From assembly GCA_019454665.1 (NCBI GenBank), contig JACFNW010000004.1:1755-20167 (forward strand): a stretch of DNA of 18,413 nucleotides, read 5' to 3'. Of this stretch, positions 1 through 6,564 are shown piece by piece (the first letter of the stretch is position 1; each line of letters opens with the position of its first letter). A program made the position numbers and the translations under genes. This stretch comes from Fimbriimonadaceae bacterium. Its GTDB lineage: Bacteria; Armatimonadota; Fimbriimonadia; Fimbriimonadales; Fimbriimonadaceae. The notes below the pieces were generated by a model. That model had not been told where the DNA came from. It searched no databases and worked only from the letters and a program-made list of their open reading frames with translations.

Positions 1-192
1 AAGAAGCACGACCCGCTCGCGTTCACGCTCGACCAACTGGAGAAGCGGTTCAAGGAGCGAAACGTGGTCAACCGGTATTACACTCCCCGGTTCCACCACG
101 CGATGTTCACGTTGCCCGAGTACATGCACCGCGCCATCGAAGAACACGGCCGAGTCCTCACCGACGCCGAACCGTACGTTTGGACAGCGTAA
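1..192 (+). CDS. speE: Spermidine synthase, C-terminal fragment
   Basis: Frame 1 is open from the first base of the window to a TAA at 190-192 and gives 63 residues, so the start lies outside the window. The stretch R-Y-Y-T-P-R-F-H-H-A-M-F-T-L-P-E-Y resembles the conserved C-terminal part of SpeE-type aminopropyltransferases, which usually read like RYY-x-x-x-x-H-x-A-x-F-x-LP. These cytosolic enzymes transfer the aminopropyl group of decarboxylated S-adenosylmethionine to putrescine, making spermidine. The catalytic Asp and the SAM-binding motifs would lie upstream and cannot be checked. The gene is convergent with the PLP enzyme that ends at 203, with a 10-nt gap and no visible terminator hairpin. 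A related thermospermine or other polyamine synthase cannot be excluded from the tail alone. Confidence 0.8.
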   Translation, partial: KKHDPLAFTLDQLEKRFKERNVVNRYYTPRFHHAMFTLPEYMHRAIEEHGRVLTDAEPYVWTA

Positions 193-202
193 CCGCAACG
201 CA

Positions 203-1123
203 TCAGCCCGACGTGTAGAGCCCTCCCGAGAGGTACCGCAGACCCGAATCGCACATGAGGGTCGCCACCCGCTTGCCGGGGCCGAGCCGCTCGGCCACAC
301 GCAGGGCGGCGAACACGTTCGCACCGCACGAGAAGCCGCCCCAGAGCCCCTCGATCCGAGTCAATCGGCGAGCGGTCTCGGCGGCCTCATCGTCGGTGAC
401 CGACACCACTTCGTCCATCAGGTCGGTGCGCGTGAGCGGCGTGACGTAGCCCACGCCCATTCCTTCCAGCCGGTGCCCGCCCGTCGGAGCGAGCCCGGCA
501 AGCGGACGGCTGTTCGCGGGTTCCACACCCACGCACCAGACGTCCGGCGAAGCCCCCTTGAACGCCTTGGCGTTGCCCGAGAAGCACCCGCCCGTCCCTA
601 CGGCAGACACGAACGCATCCGGCGCGCCGCCTAGGGCCGCCATCGTCTCGGAGGCCATGGCCTCGTAAGCCGCAGCGTTGTCGGGGTTGCGGAACTGGTC
701 CGTCCAAACGTGGTCGGGCTCTATGCAGATCTCCAAGGTCCGTTCGCGCATGCGCTCGAACAACTCCTTGGTGATCATGCGGCCCTCGGCATGGACCAGG
801 TCCAGCGTCGCGCCGTAGGCGCGCATCGTGTCGAGCTTCGCCTGGTCGAACGCGTTCGACGAAACGAGGTGGGCGCGATAGCCCAGCCGCGCGCACACCA
901 TAGCCAGCGAACTGCCCGTACTGCCGCCCGTGTACTCGACCACCGTTCCACCCGGACGCAGTTGGCCCCGCTCGACGAGACCCCGGACCATCGAAACGGC
1001 CATGCGGTCCTTCATGCTGCCCGTCGGGTTGGCACCTTCGCACTTGACCCAGATTTCCGCATGTTGGGGGCCGACGAGCTGCTGCAACCGCACGAGCGGG
1101 GTGTTGCCGATGCCGGGAATCAC
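203..1123 (-). CDS. Cysteine-synthase-family PLP enzyme
   Basis: This is a 306-residue fold-type II PLP enzyme, about the usual length for cysteine synthase (CysK/CysM, about 300). The N-terminus I-G-N-T-P-L-V-R is the family opening. K38 in N-P-T-G-S-M-K-D-R is the Schiff-base lysine. T-G-G-S-T-G (65-70) replaces the more common T-S-G-N-T-G that holds the substrate carboxylate. G-T-G-G (176-179) is the phosphate-binding loop. S-C-G-A-N near the C-terminus is also typical. The altered T-G-G-S-T-G loop is seen in a cysteine-synthase-like subgroup, so the substrate may not be O-acetylserine; no gene symbol is given. The GTG start at 1123 sits 9 nt after the diguanylate cyclase stop, so the two are probably co-transcribed. 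I see no functional link between them. Confidence 0.88.
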   Translation of the reverse strand: MIPGIGNTPLVRLQQLVGPQHAEIWVKCEGANPTGSMKDRMAVSMVRGLVERGQLRPGGTVVEYTGGSTGSSLAMVCARLGYRAHLVSSNAFDQAKLDTMRAYGATLDLVHAEGRMITKELFERMRERTLEICIEPDHVWTDQFRNPDNAAAYEAMASETMAALGGAPDAFVSAVGTGGCFSGNAKAFKGASPDVWCVGVEPANSRPLAGLAPTGGHRLEGMGVGYVTPLTRTDLMDEVVSVTDDEAAETARRLTRIEGLWGGFSCGANVFAALRVAERLGPGKRVATLMCDSGLRYLSGGLYTSG

Positions 1124-1132
1124 ACCGCGATG

Positions 1133-2383
1133 CTACCTGTCCGTGGGGCTGGCGGCGACCACGCGATTGCGCCCCGCCTCCTTGGCTCGATAGAGCGCGC
1201 CATCGGCCAAAGCGATCAGGGCCGCAGCATCCAAGGCGAGCCGCGAGTCGGCGACTCCGGCGCTGACCGTGACCGGAATTCCATCCACCGCGACGGACTC
1301 GGCGACCCGCGCGCGCATCCGCTCCGCGACCTGGATCGCCGCTTCGATGCCGATGCCCGGCAAGACGACGAGGAACTCTTCGCCTCCGAACCGCCCAAGC
1401 GTGTCCGCTTCACGGATGGACTCGGCAAGGGAGCCCACGACGCTTCGCAGCACCTCGTCGCCCACCAAGTGGCCATGTAGGTCGTTGATCCGCTTGAAAC
1501 GGTCTACGTCCACCATAATCGCGGCAACCTCGCACTCGGAACCGGCGAGACTCCGGCTCAGGGCCGACACGATCGCCCCGTGGTTGAGCAATCCGGTCAG
1601 CGAGTCGCGACGGGCCTGCTCGATCAACTCTCCCTGCGCCGCCTGCAGGTGTTGGTTCAAGTCCACGACGCGTTGCATCAGCCGGCTCCGTTCGACGAGA
1701 AGCGAGACCTGGCCCGCGATCCTAAGGAAGACCTCTTGATGAGCGTCGCGGTACGTTCCCTTCGCTCGGCTCGAAAAGAACAGGAACCCCACGGGCTTGT
1801 CCTCGGCGATCAGCGGACAGGTCAGACTGGACCGGATGCCCTCGGCCAGGGCCAACCTCGTCGAAAGAGAATCGGGATGGAGCTCCAAGTACGCTTCAAG
1901 GTCGTTGATGATGCGGGGTGCCCGCGATTCCAGAACGCATTCCAGACTGCTGCCCTTCATCAAGGCCGAGAAGCCGACCCCGATCTTCACGTCGGGGTAT
2001 TCGGTTCGCGCCCACCGGGCCTTGAGCTTGGTGCCGGTCTCGTTGAGAAGGGCACACCCGATACGATCGTAGGGGATGAGGCGCTTGAAGGCGACGTAAA
2101 TGCGGTCCAGCACGTCGTCGAACAGCATCCCGCCCGCCACCTGTTCGGCAACGTGCAGCAACGCGTCGGTTTGCGCGATTCGGCCGTTGAGCCAGGCCAC
2201 CAATCGGTCGAGTTCCGCGATGAGCTCGTCCACCGAGGTGCTGCCGCCCGCCTCCGGGCTGGAAAGGCGACGCAACGTTTCGGACAAGGTCGCCAGATCG
2301 GGCCCGGCCGAGTCCGGCGGAAGGGTCGCGAGCGGCCTGTTGTCGGTGTTCATCCAACCATTCCATCGGTTGGTTGCACACAC
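1133..2383 (-). CDS. GAF-GGDEF diguanylate cyclase
   Basis: This 416-residue soluble protein has a GAF-like sensor region (about 73-235), a short helical connector (about 232-258) and a GGDEF domain (about 259-412). The active-site loop is G-G-E-E-F (333-337), the catalytic form that condenses two GTP into cyclic di-GMP. The metal-binding D-V-D of V-D-V-D-R-F-K lies at about 292-294. An inhibitory I-site R-E-A-D (324-327) sits exactly five residues before GGEEF, so product feedback inhibition is expected. There is no membrane segment, so the signal is probably a cytosolic ligand bound by the GAF domain, or redox state; the ligand is unknown. The start is GTG at 2383, with a TATTCT hexamer 10 nt upstream. 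An in-frame ATG at 2353 (M-N-T-D-N-R) is the alternative. The PLP enzyme follows 9 nt downstream. Confidence 0.93.
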   Translation of the reverse strand: MCATNRWNGWMNTDNRPLATLPPDSAGPDLATLSETLRRLSSPEAGGSTSVDELIAELDRLVAWLNGRIAQTDALLHVAEQVAGGMLFDDVLDRIYVAFKRLIPYDRIGCALLNETGTKLKARWARTEYPDVKIGVGFSALMKGSSLECVLESRAPRIINDLEAYLELHPDSLSTRLALAEGIRSSLTCPLIAEDKPVGFLFFSSRAKGTYRDAHQEVFLRIAGQVSLLVERSRLMQRVVDLNQHLQAAQGELIEQARRDSLTGLLNHGAIVSALSRSLAGSECEVAAIMVDVDRFKRINDLHGHLVGDEVLRSVVGSLAESIREADTLGRFGGEEFLVVLPGIGIEAAIQVAERMRARVAESVAVDGIPVTVSAGVADSRLALDAAALIALADGALYRAKEAGRNRVVAASPTDR

Positions 2384-2393
2384 ACCCGCAAGC

Positions 2394-2399
2394 AGAATA
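2394..2399 (-). promoter_or_regulatory. Putative -10 element of the GGDEF gene
   Basis: The coding strand reads TATTCT, then 10 nt, then the GTG at 2383. This is the same geometry as the lysA and DUF454 starts. No convincing -35 was found. The hexamer matches TATAAT at four of six positions, so it is weak on its own and gains weight only from the repeated arrangement. Confidence 0.3.
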
Positions 2400-2464
2400 G
2401 TGCGATTCGCAACGCAACGGATGCACCAGGCTCTGCCGACACCTCCCGCTCCACGCCCCGGGAC

Positions 2465-2962
2465 TCAGGCAGAGAGACGCACCGGACGCCCCCTGCGCCT
2501 CATCCAGGTCGCCACCGCTACCGCAGCCACAGCGCCGAAGACGTACTCGGTCATGTGGGCGATGGCCACCGACATGATCCGGCGGTCGGATTCGAACGTC
2601 TCGCGCCGCTGCTCGGTGGGCACCAAGAGAATCAGCAGGTAGGTCGCGACGAGCACAAGCATCATGGCGACCCAGATCCCGGCGCACGCCCGGCCCACGC
2701 GGCGCAGCACGTCGCGTACCGGCACGGGGTGCGGGAGCCGGTGGTGGACCCACGCCAGCACCAACCCCGCGCCCAAGCCGAACCACCAAGACGCGCCCAC
2801 CCCCCAGACCAACGCCATGACGAGCGGCTCCTGGCTCTCGACGACCTTGCGATGGTGGACGGTGAAGTACTCGACAGCCACGTGGGCGGTGACGAGGTCC
2901 ACGGCGATGCCCAGGGCACACGCCCACAACACACACCCGACCACGATGCGAACGGCGTTCAC
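2465..2962 (-). CDS. Four-helix membrane protein of unknown function
   Basis: The protein has 165 residues and four hydrophobic segments at about 4-24, 47-72, 92-114 and 130-154, so it is probably an inner-membrane protein with short loops. A conserved-looking block lies between helices 1 and 2 (A-H-V-A-V-E-Y-F-T-V-H-H) and continues into the W-G-V-G-A-S-W-W-F-G-L stretch of helix 2. It resembles uncharacterised small membrane proteins of environmental bacteria, but I cannot name a family. The frame stays open upstream to 3139, but that extension is Arg-rich and lacks helices. The GTG at 2962, preceded by AAGG at a spacing of 5, begins just before helix 1 and is preferred. The 190 nt upstream (2963-3152) hold nothing I recognise. 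Confidence 0.7.
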   Translation of the reverse strand: MNAVRIVVGCVLWACALGIAVDLVTAHVAVEYFTVHHRKVVESQEPLVMALVWGVGASWWFGLGAGLVLAWVHHRLPHPVPVRDVLRRVGRACAGIWVAMMLVLVATYLLILLVPTEQRRETFESDRRIMSVAIAHMTEYVFGAVAAVAVATWMRRRGRPVRLSA

Positions 2963-3152
2963 GGTGCCTTGATCTTGGGCTCGCTCGGCTCGGGTAGCGT
3001 GGGTCTCTCGGTTGAGTGCGACGCGGTTCCCAGGCGTCGCGGCGACGAGCTGAACGGGGCCGTCTCGCCAAATGCTAGGGCACACCACGATGCGAAGCCG
3101 GTCGCTCCATACGGCGGGGCGGCGCCGGCTTCGAGGCACGCGGGTCGGACGC

Positions 3153-3662
3153 TCACGAGCCGCCTAACGGCGGACGCAGCTTGGCAGCGAGACGACCGTG
3201 ATCGGTCCACGCCTCGACGACGCCTTTGCGCATGCGGATCGAAGAGTCGCCCCAGCGCCAGATTTCGCGTCCTTGGGTGTCGACCGCTTCCAGCACGTCC
3301 GGCGTTCCGAACGCGCGCAACACGGCGGCTTCGGGCGAGCCCTTGGTCACGGCCTCGGCCTTGGGGTCGGCGTCGCCCATCTTCACCTTGAGGTTGCCGG
3401 TGTTCTTCCAACCGACGACCTTGCCCTTGCGAAGCGTCACCTCGGACTTGCCGTAGGTGGCGATGACGTCTCCGAAACCGCGTACTTCGCGCACTTTGTC
3501 AGGCGATCCCATCACCTGACGCAAGGTACGTTCCTCGGAACTCCGGGTGAATGTCTTGGGCTCGGACTGGCCCGAAACCACGACAGAGCAAGCGACGATG
3601 GCGAGAGACACGACGGCCCCCCAGGGCCGTCGGCCCTCGAAACACGATATCCACCTCATCAC
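3153..3662 (-). CDS. Secreted protein with a duplicated BamE-like small domain
   Basis: The product has 169 residues from GTG 3662, or 168 from the adjacent ATG 3659. The N-terminus has basic residues and then the hydrophobic run W-G-A-V-V-S-L-A-I-V-A-C-S-V-V-V, a signal peptide. I-V-A-C could serve as a lipobox, but the hydrophobic residues after the Cys argue for ordinary export. The rest is two copies of one unit of about 48 residues, at 48-95 and 114-161. Each has G-(S/T)-P-D, an aromatic near (I/W)-x-x-(Y/W)-G, R-K-G-(K)-V-V, a W and a final G-(N/R)-L. This pattern recalls the small alpha/beta fold of SmpA/BamE-type periplasmic proteins. That is inference from pattern only; function is unknown. 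It ends 190 nt before the membrane protein gene. Confidence 0.78.
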   Translation of the reverse strand: MMRWISCFEGRRPWGAVVSLAIVACSVVVSGQSEPKTFTRSSEERTLRQVMGSPDKVREVRGFGDVIATYGKSEVTLRKGKVVGWKNTGNLKVKMGDADPKAEAVTKGSPEAAVLRAFGTPDVLEAVDTQGREIWRWGDSSIRMRKGVVEAWTDHGRLAAKLRPPLGGS

Positions 3663-3667
3663 CCCCT

Positions 3668-3673
3668 ATTCTG
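3668..3673 (-). promoter_or_regulatory. Putative -10 element of the duplicated-domain protein gene
   Basis: The coding strand reads CAGAAT, then 8 nt (AGGGGGTG), then ATG at 3659. The purine run could also act as a ribosome site for a downstream start, but it is too close to either candidate start to be a normal one. Confidence 0.3.
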
Positions 3674-3734
3674 AACGCAACGTGACGCCGATTGGGTTAA
3701 GGGTCGGCACAATCTGGATCCCTTTTCGCCAGTT

Positions 3735-4361
3735 TCAGAACGAGCGACCGATCGAGACGCCGAGGTAGCGCGTTTTGACCCAGAGGAGCGTCACATTGTG
3801 GTCGCCCGCCGCGTGAGTCAGCATCAGGTGCGTGTTCCGCCCATCGTGCATGACCATCCCGTCCAACTTGTGCGTGAGCCGCAGGTTCGCGCCCCAAGGA
3901 AACACCGGTCGTTTCTCGAATCCGCCATAGCTCACGCCACCATAGACGGCGGCCCGGGTCGAAACGCTCCGAGCCGCCGTGACATACACCGACTGAGTCC
4001 CAGGCGGAGAGAAGATGCGGTCGCTGCTCGTCCCCAGAGTGACCATGGGCCAGCGATCGGTCTCGGTGAGCGCCACCCAGTTCGCGATGGGGCCGACCTC
4101 GCCCGCGGCGGGGTTGAACTCCAAACCCGCCTGGAACCGCGGCGTGAACGCATAGGCGCCTGTGAATCGCCAGCGGGGACGCTTGGCGTCGGTGCCCACG
4201 AAACGCCCCGAAAAGACGAACCGATGCTGGAAGTTCCCCGAACCGAGGAACCGACCCTCGCCGGGTCACCCGGTTCACGTGGGGACGGCGACGGTGCCTT
4301 TCTCCTGGGCGACCGTCAACGTCGCGAGACCGAAGCACAGGGCGAAAGCGAGGCCCTTCAT
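3735..4361 (-). pseudogene. Outer-membrane beta-barrel-like protein gene with two in-frame TGA codons
   Basis: Reading from ATG 4361, the frame gives a clear signal peptide, M-K-G-L-A-F-A-L-C-F-G-L-A-T-L-T-V-A-Q, then nine more residues, then TGA (4275-4277), Thr-Gly, TGA (4266-4268), and then 176 open residues in the same frame to a TGA at 3735. The distal part alternates polar and hydrophobic residues, is rich in Gly and aromatics, and ends in ...S-I-G-R-S-F. The C-terminal Phe is typical of outer-membrane beta-barrels. Without the stops the product would be about 208 residues. The ATG shares one base with the response-regulator stop (TGATG), so translation is probably coupled. The best internal start, GTG 4199, would lack a signal peptide. 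TGA is a normal stop in neighbouring genes. The locus is a recent pseudogene, carries an error in the source sequence, or is read through. Confidence 0.6.
4260..4277 (-). repeat. Imperfect 9-nt tandem repeat containing both in-frame TGA codons
   Basis: On the coding strand the two 9-mers are TGAACCGGG and TGACCCGGC, 7 of 9 identical and in register with the reading frame. Each begins with one of the two stop codons. The 13-nt palindrome CCGGGTGACCCGG spans the second stop (4261-4273). Confidence 0.5.
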
Positions 4362-5026
4362 CACTGTTCGCTGACGAGTTTGGCCTTCATCGCCATGATC
4401 GTCAGCTCGGTGCGGCTGTTCGCCTGCAACGCCTTGAGGATGTTGCTGACGTGGTTCTTCACCGTCTTCTCGGCGATGTTCAGCTTCTGGGCGATCTCCT
4501 TGTTGCGGAGCCCTTGGGCCACCAGCTTGAGGACCTCGAGTTCGCGGTCGCTGAGCACGTAGAGCCACGTGTCGTCCACCTCCTCTTCGCGTTGCGGCTT
4601 GTTCGAGAAGTACTCGATCATCTTGGCCGCGATCTTGGGGGTGACCTTGGCTTCGCCCTGATGCGCCAATCGGATGGCGTCCACCACGTCCTTGGGGCTG
4701 CTGGTCTTGAGCAGATAGCCCCGCGCGCCGGCGCGGAACGCGTCGTAAACCGTGTCGTCGTCCTCTTGGACCGTAAGGATGACGGGGATGACGTGCTTCT
4801 CCTTGGTCAACAGCTTCTGCACCAGCTCGATGCCGTTCAGCTTGGGCATGTTGATGTCGGTGAGCAAGACGTCGGGCGGGTCCTCGAGACAGACGTTCAG
4901 AGCTTCCTCTCCATCCTTGCAGACGGCCACGAGCTCGCAATCCGGCATCAGATTGGAGAGCGTCTTCTTGAGGACCTCGCGATAGGCCTCTTCGTCGTCC
5001 GCGATGACCACGCGAATCTTGTCCAT
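4361..5026 (-). CDS. NarL/LuxR-family response regulator
   Basis: This 221-residue protein has an N-terminal receiver domain (about 3-125) and a C-terminal GerE/LuxR helix-turn-helix (about 157-212). The receiver has the acidic pair D10-D11, phospho-acceptor D57 in L-L-T-D-I-N-M-P, T85 and K107 in L-L-K-T, so every residue needed for phosphorylation is present. The DNA-binding part has L-S-D-R-E-L-E-V-L-K-L-V-A-Q-G and T-V-K-N-H-V-S-N-I-L. It should act as a phosphorylation-dependent transcription factor. No histidine kinase is next to it in the window, so it is an orphan here. Its stop overlaps the barrel gene start by one base, suggesting they are transcribed together. A CATAAT lies only 7 nt before ATG 5026, which predicts a leaderless mRNA. 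Confidence 0.95.
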   Translation of the reverse strand: MDKIRVVIADDEEAYREVLKKTLSNLMPDCELVAVCKDGEEALNVCLEDPPDVLLTDINMPKLNGIELVQKLLTKEKHVIPVILTVQEDDDTVYDAFRAGARGYLLKTSSPKDVVDAIRLAHQGEAKVTPKIAAKMIEYFSNKPQREEEVDDTWLYVLSDRELEVLKLVAQGLRNKEIAQKLNIAEKTVKNHVSNILKALQANSRTELTIMAMKAKLVSEQ

Positions 5027-5033
5027 GCGCGGG

Positions 5034-5039
5034 ATTATG
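5034..5039 (-). promoter_or_regulatory. Putative -10 element of the response-regulator gene
   Basis: The coding strand reads CATAAT followed by seven C/G bases and then ATG 5026. Five of six bases match TATAAT inside GC-rich DNA. A TTGCCC 18 nt upstream is a possible -35. With the usual 6-8 nt from -10 to start of transcription, RNA would begin at or next to the A of the ATG. Confidence 0.5.
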
Positions 5040-5065
5040 ACACTTGGGCCCTCGTTCGGGCAAAG

Positions 5066-5899
5066 TCAGGCCAAACCAAGCATCGGAAGCAGTTCGCTCA
5101 GGTGGTTGAGCCGCACCGTGGGTTCGGGCCTCCCCTCGGGCTTCGCTTCGGGCAGACCGGTTTTCGAACTTGGCGCAACGTCGGACGGTCGCTGGATCCA
5201 CGCCGCCGACCATCCCATCGCCAAGGCGGGCTCGATGTCGTGCTTGTAGGAGTTGCCGACGAACAGCATGCGCTCAGACGAGGTGCCGAGGACCTGCTCG
5301 GCGCTCTTGAACACCCGAGGGCTCGGTTTGCCCTCGCCAAACTCTCCCTCGATGAAGAACGCGTCGAAGAAGCCTCCGATGCCCAGGGTCTCGATCTCCT
5401 GCCGCTGGACGTCCGCGGGACCGTTGGTCATCAACGCGAGTTTGTGACCCTTCTTCAGGGCGCGCAGCACGGCGAGGGCGTCGTCGAACAACCGAAGGTG
5501 GGCGTTTCGCCGCTCGGCGTACGCCGCGCTGAGCGCCTGCGCAACGGCCTCGTCCTGCACGCCGCCGCGAGCCAGCGCCCGCCGCATGAGCTCCGTGCGC
5601 GTCGTTGCGCCGGACTTGAGGTACTTGACGTACCAATCGGTCTGTTTGAGGTTCGGGCAGAACTCGTGGAACGCCTCGCCCCACACGGCCACCCACGCTT
5701 CGGGGGTTCGGCCCGCAGGGCCATGCAACGCGAACGCCTCGAGGATCCCGGCCTTGGCCGCATCCCAATAGGCGCAAAGCGTATCGTCCAAATCGAAGAC
5801 CACCGCTTCGACGGTCGCCGGCAAGGGCGACGGATCGGTTTTGGCGGCTTGTGCAACGGGCATCATGTATAGAGTCGGGTCGGGGGACGCAGGTTGCAT
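5066..5899 (-). CDS. HAD-superfamily hydrolase (phosphatase)
   Basis: The product is a 277-residue haloacid-dehalogenase-like enzyme. Motif I, V-V-F-D-L-D-D-T (nucleophile D36, general acid D38), is followed by a helical cap (about 50-135), motif II L-M-T-N-G (T158), motif III K191 in G-K-P-S-P, and motif IV V-G-N-S-Y-K-H-D (D221). A cap of this size places it with the YjjG/phosphoglycolate-phosphatase type, which dephosphorylates small metabolites in the cytosol. The substrate cannot be read from sequence. The ATG at 5899 shares a base with the TAA of the upstream protease gene (TAATG), so coupled translation supports this start. ATGs at residues 12 and 13 are alternatives. The N-terminal 28 residues before motif I are longer than usual. 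Confidence 0.9.
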   Translation of the reverse strand: MQPASPDPTLYMMPVAQAAKTDPSPLPATVEAVVFDLDDTLCAYWDAAKAGILEAFALHGPAGRTPEAWVAVWGEAFHEFCPNLKQTDWYVKYLKSGATTRTELMRRALARGGVQDEAVAQALSAAYAERRNAHLRLFDDALAVLRALKKGHKLALMTNGPADVQRQEIETLGIGGFFDAFFIEGEFGEGKPSPRVFKSAEQVLGTSSERMLFVGNSYKHDIEPALAMGWSAAWIQRPSDVAPSSKTGLPEAKPEGRPEPTVRLNHLSELLPMLGLA

Positions 5900-6561
5900 T
5901 ACCGCATTTGTAACGGATTGAACCCGGTGAGGAACTCAAAGGTCTTCCAGACGGGGGGTCCCAACACTTTGGAGATCACACCGCCGTCGCCGCTCATCTG
6001 GCCGAAGAGGATCAGGCCGAGCAGCAAAAAGCCGCCGTACTGGCGGTTGAACATGATCCACCTGAGCCGGACGTTTTCGGGCAAGAACGTGCCCAGCAGC
6101 CAGTGGCCGTCGAGCGGGCCGAGCGGGATCAGGTTGAAGAAGCACAGCGACAGGTTGACGATGACGCCGTACAGCAGCAGACTGCCAACGAACGTGCTCA
6201 CCTCGATCTGGGCGCCCGTCACGACGCGCAGGATCATGGCGAAGACCACGGCTTGCAGCAGGTTGCTGAGCGGCCCCGCCGCGACGGCTGCGAAGAAGTC
6301 CCACTTGGGGTTCCGCATCTTGCGCGGGTCCATCGGCGCCGGTTTGCCCCAACCGATGCCGAACCCCGTCAAGGTGGTGATGATGATCATGATCGTGCCC
6401 ATCAACTCGAAGTGCTTGGTGAGGTTGAGGGTCACGCGGCCATAGTATGAAGGCGTTGGGTCGCCCGCCAGGTCGGCCATTTTGCAGTGGGCGTACTCGT
6501 GCAATCCGATGGCCAAAAAGATGACCAGGCCCGTCGCCAACATGGATTCCATGGGAGGCAT
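5899..6561 (-). CDS. Site-2-type intramembrane metalloprotease, peptidase M50 family
   Basis: This 220-residue protein has several transmembrane segments. The zinc motif H21-E22-Y-A-H25 lies in the first helix, and the distal motif N-L-I-P-L-G-P-L-D-G (143-152) supplies the third ligand, D151. This is the compact M50B form (YwhC/Rip3-like) without a PDZ domain. Such proteases cut membrane-spanning substrates, often anti-sigma factors, but no candidate substrate is visible nearby. It starts 3 nt after lysA and overlaps the HAD gene by one base, so it is the middle gene of a three-gene operon. ATGs at residues 4 and 7 are also possible starts. The lysA context suggests only shared expression, not shared function. 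Confidence 0.92.
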   Translation of the reverse strand: MPPMESMLATGLVIFLAIGLHEYAHCKMADLAGDPTPSYYGRVTLNLTKHFELMGTIMIIITTLTGFGIGWGKPAPMDPRKMRNPKWDFFAAVAAGPLSNLLQAVVFAMILRVVTGAQIEVSTFVGSLLLYGVIVNLSLCFFNLIPLGPLDGHWLLGTFLPENVRLRWIMFNRQYGGFLLLGLILFGQMSGDGGVISKVLGPPVWKTFEFLTGFNPLQMR

Positions 6562-6564
6562 GGC

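Noticed and set aside
2963..3139. N-terminal extension of the four-helix membrane protein to 3139
   Set aside because: The extra 59 residues are basic and low-complexity, and the GTG at 2962 has an AAGG upstream and begins right before the first helix.
1580..3391. Long open frame on the plus strand (about 603 codons)
   Set aside because: It runs antisense to the GGDEF gene, the membrane protein and part of the duplicated-domain gene, with low-complexity basic composition. The minus-strand genes have clear domains.
4266..4277. TGA read as an amino acid (alternative code or selenocysteine)
   Set aside because: TGA terminates other genes here (the PLP enzyme, the response regulator, hisC, the crp-like gene). 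Two TGAs three codons apart with no visible downstream selenocysteine hairpin argue against recoding, though read-through is not excluded.
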